Shown here in pieces: positions 60,201-64,000 of a stretch of 64,000 nt of DNA (the first letter of the stretch is position 1; every line of letters starts with the position of its first letter). The stretch is from contig SSNP01000005.1 in NCBI GenBank assembly GCA_006937955.1, positions 5,306,696 through 5,370,695 on the forward strand. The letters are read 5' to 3'. The position numbers were made by a program, and so were the translations under genes. Source of the stretch: Pachypanchax playfairii. Lineage: Eukaryota; Chordata; Actinopteri; Cyprinodontiformes; Aplocheilidae. The notes under the pieces are model-generated. The model worked only from the letters and a program-made list of their open reading frames with translations, did no database searches and had not been told where the DNA came from.

Positions 60201-63200
60201 ATTAACTTAGAAAGGAGAGAAAAATAGAACAGGAAGTAAAAGTGGGAAAAGAGGACAGCAGCTATTTCAACAGAGACTGTTCCCTGTCTTTCTGCCAGAC
60301 ACTTTGCGGGACACCTTCCTGATCGACCCAGCTGTCATCCTAATTGTGGTGGGGGTGGTCATGTTCTTCATCACTTTCTGTGGCTGTATTGGAGCCCTCA
60401 GAGAGAACATTCACCTCCTCAAGACAGTAATAGTCCAAACAGACACATTACTAACATTGGCTCTGTATTTTGTTTCCAGTTTAGTGGCTAAAATTACATT
60501 AAATTTGAAATATTGTTTCACAACAGATGTTTGACAGCAGATCTGTCATTTGTGTTAAGCATTTTGGTCATTTTGTGTCTTCTTTTTCTCCAGTTTTCTT
60601 TCAGCCTGACATTGGTCTTCCTCACTCAGCTGGCTATAGCAGTTCTGGGCTTCGTCTACTCTGATCAGGTACCAGTCTTTATCTTCTAGCAGAGTTATTC
60701 TGTAATGTGAGGCCACTTTAAGTTCACATTTAGACTCATTAACAGCACATCACCCCCATCAGACACGAGCACCATTGATTTAGTGTAGTCTTTCAAAGTT
60801 TGTAGACTCTGTACATTTATAAACCACACAACTTAATAAAGTCAATGTCTAAACTTACAGTTTGACTCACTTAAGCCCTTCGGGGGATGTCTCAACAACA
60901 TCCGCAGCAGAGTAAACAGAGAAACTAATAGAAACATTCCAAACATATACAAAGCATTCGAGAGGCAGTATTTCCTCACTTCTTCCTCGGAACTTTGTTT
61001 CCATGTGTTATCACAAAGCCTCTGTGATCAAGATAACAAAAATAACAAGTTAATTAAACTGTCGTTTTGCTCAAATTTACATTTTGGGATCCTGTTAACT
61101 ACCTTTCTCTCTAATATGAGCTGTAAAAACGTCTCTTTTCATCCACTTATCCCCTCAAATAACATCCCATTAAGGCTCCACTGAGAATAAAAATACAACA
61201 ACCCGCAGTGGCAGCATTCCCTTACATCGGTGAGTGGTGGCGAGGTGCCTGGTTCCTCTCGTCTCCCCTGTGTTCTCTGTCAGTGCTCGGACTGCCTGCT
61301 GCTAAACAGAGCGCTTTAACAACCCTCCCAGCATCCTTCCTTGCTAAATGATTCAAATGCTCCGGCACTTCAAAGTGGAACCAAGTGTTCCATTTCAACA
61401 GATCCCTTAAAGGAGACTTTCCTGCTAATGACACAGTATGATGGTAGGCTTCAAAGCCCACCAGACCCCCCCCCCTCCATGCCAGGTGGAAACATGTAAA
61501 GAGACGGAGGCAAACAGTCATGCACGATGTTAAAACTCTCTCACAGTTTAGTAAAACTACTTCAGGATGGAGGTATTTATTCTTATAAACACTGTCTGTT
61601 ATTCCGACAGTTCAAACAGCTCACAGAGGTTCATTTTGAGCCTAATAAAATTTTAAGGTTCAGCGGCTGATTAGCATAGAAGGCTTCTATTAGCATTTAT
61701 TACATCCAAACTCAATGTGCATCTCTGAGCCTCTTTGTTTTCCAAATCTTAAATGATGGATCAATGGATTAGTAACAAAGTAAGTTCTTACTGTGAAAAT
61801 TAAACTAAAATCAAAAAGAATTTTTTGGACAACAAAACCATTAAAAAGCTTTATTTAGTTTTGGCTGCCTTGGATTCTTAAATCAAAAACTTTTTTTAAA
61901 AATCATCTGTTTATTCAGCTGCTGAGAAGCTAATAAAATAACATTATAATAACAAACGGGTTAGTTTAAATAATGATCTGCTGCTGATGAATCTGCATGT
62001 TTGCTTTGCATTTGATCTGCATAATGTATTAATGACAAAGGCTGAAATGATTTTAATATTATCAATACCTGCGCTGCTTTGCTGCTGCTAGAACATACAT
62101 CTCTCAGGGTGATTTTACACGGCGGGCAAGATGTTGTTATGTGTTCTCATTTCACACTCATTATCTACTTCTCACAAAGATACATTGAGGAAAAACTAAT
62201 GCTGCATGGAATCCTCAAGTTGTTATGACTATCATGCATATTTATGCTTTTATGTATTCAGTCAGAAGTGCATATCTGACGTACGCATTTTAGATAAAAA
62301 GCATTATGTATATTTTTGAAACAGAAAACATCATGATTTCCATTAAAATAAGAATAATCAACCTCTGAAATGTCTGAGCCTGAGAAACAGAATGTTTCAG
62401 AGGACAAGCTTCAATTTTCAACATATCTACTGGAGCCTTTTTATACAACACCTGGTGTCCTATAGGGGTTAAAATGTAAGTTTACAACTTACATTTCCCA
62501 CTAAAAGTAAGTGATATTTGACTTTGGAGAAAGTTCAGAATGCACCGAAAATGCACTAAAACTTTTACAAGTGAAACTTCTCTAAACTTGTAAATGTACA
62601 CATCCAACTCTTTAATGTTTTTGTGTTTATTACATAATATGCACAAAAATCCCTGCCAACAAGAGTCTGAACTGAAGAATCAATAAATGTTTTGGTTTAA
62701 TAACAACTTCTTTTTAACCTCTTTATCATGGTTTTCCAATTTTGACTCATAAGTCCACCTACATTTTGTTGTTCTGGTATATGTAACATTACTGTTGATC
62801 GTTTTTGCTTTTATAAATTGTTTGAGATGATTAAATTATCTCTGCTTGCTCGTACTTGAATGCTCTGCTTTCTTAATATGTCACTGTTTAATTAATCTTT
62901 TACCACAAAATCCACCCAAAAGTTGATTTTCTGTAACTTTCTGAACATTGTATGTCTGAGATGACTTTAAAAAGGTAGATTTAGCTGCAATAGTAAAATT
63001 ACAATACAGTTTGAATCATAGACCCGAAAATAAAACGGAAGCTACTTGATTCCTCATGCTAACCACTATTTGGAGACAGTGTTAACTTAGAGTTAGAAAT
63101 GATTCCTGCAAGGATCTATTACAACCTCTGTTAGGGTTTCTGCAGCATCTGCTGAAACGAGGTTACACCAAGCAGAGCTTCTGCATTTACAATCAATGCA

Positions 63201-63956
63201 CCCAGAGTAATTAACTGAGTCCGGAATCCTCTCAAGTTTTATAATTCAAAGAAATAATTGCTTTAAGAAAAATGAAAATATTAATTTCAAAGCATCTTCT
63301 GTGTTCATACATTCCTATATGTCCCTTCTCTTAGACGCAGCATGCTTTGGGAAAGTTCGTGGAGAAAGCCATCGTGCATTACAGGGATGACCTGGATCTG
63401 CAGAACCTGATGGATTACATCCAGAAAGAGGTGCTTTGGCTGATTTCACTTTGATAAAGTGCATTTGTCTATCTATACTCATCACTCAAGTCTTCAGACT
63501 AATCACAGCTACTGACTTATTGAATATGTCTGAGATCTACACCAACTCTACAGCCAGCAAACATGAAGCTTTAGGTCTTATTATCGTTTATTTTTGGCCT
63601 TGGTGAGTATTTTCCACATGAAGAGCAAAACATATGTACATTTCCTGTAGCTCTGTTGGATTCCTCATCTGATTTGCCTCTTCCATCTGCACATTCTGGC
63701 ACCAACTGTGAGCCTGGGTTTTCCCTTTGTAGATGCCCAGACTCTGGCAGGATGTACCGTACAGGCCAAGACCAAATTGATAAATATACACCTGTGTTGT
63801 GTTCTTCTCTCTCTCTCCATTGCTTAGTTCAAGTGTTGTGGGTGGAACAGCTACACCGACTGGTCATGGAACCTCTACTTTAATTGTACACGTGAAAATC
63901 CCAGTTCAGAGCGCTGTGCGGTGCCTTACTCCTGCTGCATTCCAGTTCATGGAGAG
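54105..63956 (+). CDS. tspan33: tspan33-like tetraspanin (TspanC8), first six coding exons
   Basis: Four-pass membrane protein; TSPAN33 belongs to the TspanC8 group that binds ADAM10 and controls its maturation and substrate choice, and is also tied to red-cell and B-cell biology. The joined exons give 194 residues resembling human TSPAN33 throughout: FSFVNPWIRYFLFFF, DPAVILIVVGVVMFF, TFCGCIGALRENIHLL, IVHYRDDLDLQNL, DWSWNLYFNC and RCAVPYSCC. TM1 is about 19-46, TM2 62-85 and TM3 95-115. The large loop shows CCG at 154-156, C171, C181 and C187-C188, six of the eight cysteines expected, with the remaining two beyond the window. N170 (NCT) is a likely glycosylation site. About 90 C-terminal residues, including TM4, are missing at the window edge. 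Other TspanC8 members (TSPAN5, 10, 14, 15, 17) are less similar in what I can recall. Confidence 0.88.
57650..58020. mobile_element. Unclassified interspersed repeat
   Basis: The block opens with GGATAACTCAAAAAGTTATG and ends near GGTCTGCGCTCTATGAGTGC. These are signatures of a repeat I recognise as dispersed in many animal genomes, though I cannot name its class. Short self-complementary GGATCC/GGATC motifs occur inside. A-rich insertions suggest age. Confidence 0.5.
58638..58672. repeat. (CATC)n microsatellite
   Basis: Nearly nine uninterrupted tetranucleotide units. It creates an artefactual DGWM peptide repeat on the minus strand. Confidence 0.97.
59443..59592 (-). mobile_element. Decayed tRNA-like SINE, second copy
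   Basis: Contains GCGTGTCTTTGGGCAGGAGG and, further on, CCAGAAACCTTGTTGTTGTA in the order and orientation of the fish SINE seen better preserved at 36358-36510. It is more diverged, and the A and B boxes are degraded. Identification rests on order of partial matches. Confidence 0.45.
59876..59933 (+). CDS. tspan33: tspan33-like exon 2: TM1 end and small loop
   Basis: 58 bases, 19 codons plus one base. The acceptor is TTTTCTTGCAG and the donor ACAG|GTACAC. It encodes VFSLLIIGIGVYAKVQKAT, matching TSPAN33 VISMVMVAVGVYARLMKHA in position. It ends in phase 1; this intron is absent from tspan9. Confidence 0.9.
59934..60298 (+). other. tspan33: tspan33-like intron 2
   Basis: A 365-base intron with nothing of note apart from a G run near 60160. 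Confidence 0.85.
60299..60426 (+). CDS. tspan33: tspan33-like exon 3: TM2
   Basis: 128 bases starting in phase 1 (completes GAC, D52), ending ACA|GTAATA in phase 0. It encodes TLRDTFLIDPAV, TM2 (ILIVVGVVMFFITFCGCIG) and the cytoplasmic ALRENIHLLKT, very close to human TSPAN33 (FLLTFCGCIGSLRENICLL). Confidence 0.95.
60594..60668 (+). CDS. tspan33: tspan33-like exon 4: TM3
   Basis: 75 bases, 25 codons, phase 0. The acceptor is CTTTTTCTCCAG and the donor CAG|GTACCA. It encodes FSFSLTLVFLTQLAIAVLGF and VYSDQ. Length, phase and endpoint equal those of the tspan9 TM3 exon. Confidence 0.94.
60669..63334 (+). other. tspan33: tspan33-like intron 4 (2.7 kb)
   Basis: No exon found. A markedly GC-richer island at about 61190-61520, followed by motif-rich sequence to about 61740, stands out and is a candidate regulatory element. 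The 99-codon minus-strand frame within it (61222-61521) has no recognisable domain. Confidence 0.8.
63335..63430 (+). CDS. tspan33: tspan33-like exon 5: start of large loop
   Basis: 96 bases, 32 codons, phase 0. The acceptor TTCTCTTAG at 63334 was chosen over a second AG at 63340 because it keeps the 16-residue spacing to AIVHYRDD seen in human TSPAN33. The donor is GAG|GTGCTT. The YRDDLDLQNL motif is characteristic of TSPAN33 and relatives. Confidence 0.93.
63828..63956 (+). CDS. tspan33: tspan33-like exon 6: cysteine core of large loop
   Basis: 129 bases, 43 codons, phase 0. The acceptor is CATTGCTTAG and the donor GAG|GTGAGG. It encodes FKCCGWNSYTDWSWNLYFNC and TRENPSSERCAVPYSCCIPV with six loop cysteines. 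The CCG, YFNC and PYSCC spacing is that of TspanC8 proteins. The remaining exons lie past position 64000. Confidence 0.95.
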
Positions 63957-64000
63957 GTGAGGTGTTTTAAAACATACAAAAACCAAAACTTTAATTATTT

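Noticed and set aside
61222..61521. 99-codon minus-strand frame
   Set aside because: GC-rich island makes a chance long frame likely; no domain seen. Reported as a possible regulatory block instead.
63335..63340. Alternative acceptor AG at 63339-63340 for tspan33-like exon 5
   Set aside because: It would remove two residues and break the spacing to the conserved IVHYRDD motif relative to human TSPAN33.
1..64000. CRISPR array, bacterial-type operon, tRNA or rRNA gene, or known microRNA
   Set aside because: None recognised on either strand; tRNA-like boxes occur only within SINE remnants.

Overview
The window is vertebrate nuclear DNA, most probably from a teleost fish (a percomorph, plausibly a cichlid, but the species cannot be fixed from sequence alone). 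It is AT-rich, gene-sparse and intron-dominated. Coding exons are short, with GT/AG borders. The repeats are Tc1-type transposons, a tRNA-like SINE and LINE tails of kinds common in fish. All recognisable host genes are on the plus strand.

Layout. Positions 1-23621 are the 3' part of a very long intron of tspan9 (tetraspanin-9). This intron holds two almost identical Tc1-like transposons (6436-7792, truncated in the assembly, and 16452-18053, complete) plus an older transposon fossil. Six coding exons of tspan9 follow at 23622-23813, 27595-27669, 35640-35741, 36056-36187, 37767-37850 and 46184-46255. They supply 218 residues; adding the 21-residue first coding exon known from mammalian TSPAN9 gives the usual 239, so only the start lies outside the window. 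A long 3' UTR appears to run to a poly(A) signal near 51268. After an intergenic stretch with a broken LINE reverse transcriptase, a second tetraspanin gene starts at 54105. It is closest to TSPAN33 (TspanC8 group), and its first six coding exons (54105-54200, 59876-59933, 60299-60426, 60594-60668, 63335-63430, 63828-63956) are present; the rest lies beyond the right edge.

How the parts relate. Both host genes encode four-pass membrane scaffold proteins. They lie head-to-tail about 3-8 kb apart and share three intron positions, so they are old relatives with different partners: TSPAN9 has a six-cysteine large loop, while TSPAN33 belongs to the eight-cysteine group that handles ADAM10. No bacterial-type system, CRISPR array or viral gene was seen. 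The most notable non-gene observation is at 5999-8233, where the sequence flanking the first Tc1 copy is repeated and joined through a single N. This looks like both alleles of a heterozygous (recent) insertion laid end to end by the assembler. Several GC-richer, motif-dense islands inside introns are candidate conserved regulatory elements but cannot be proven here.
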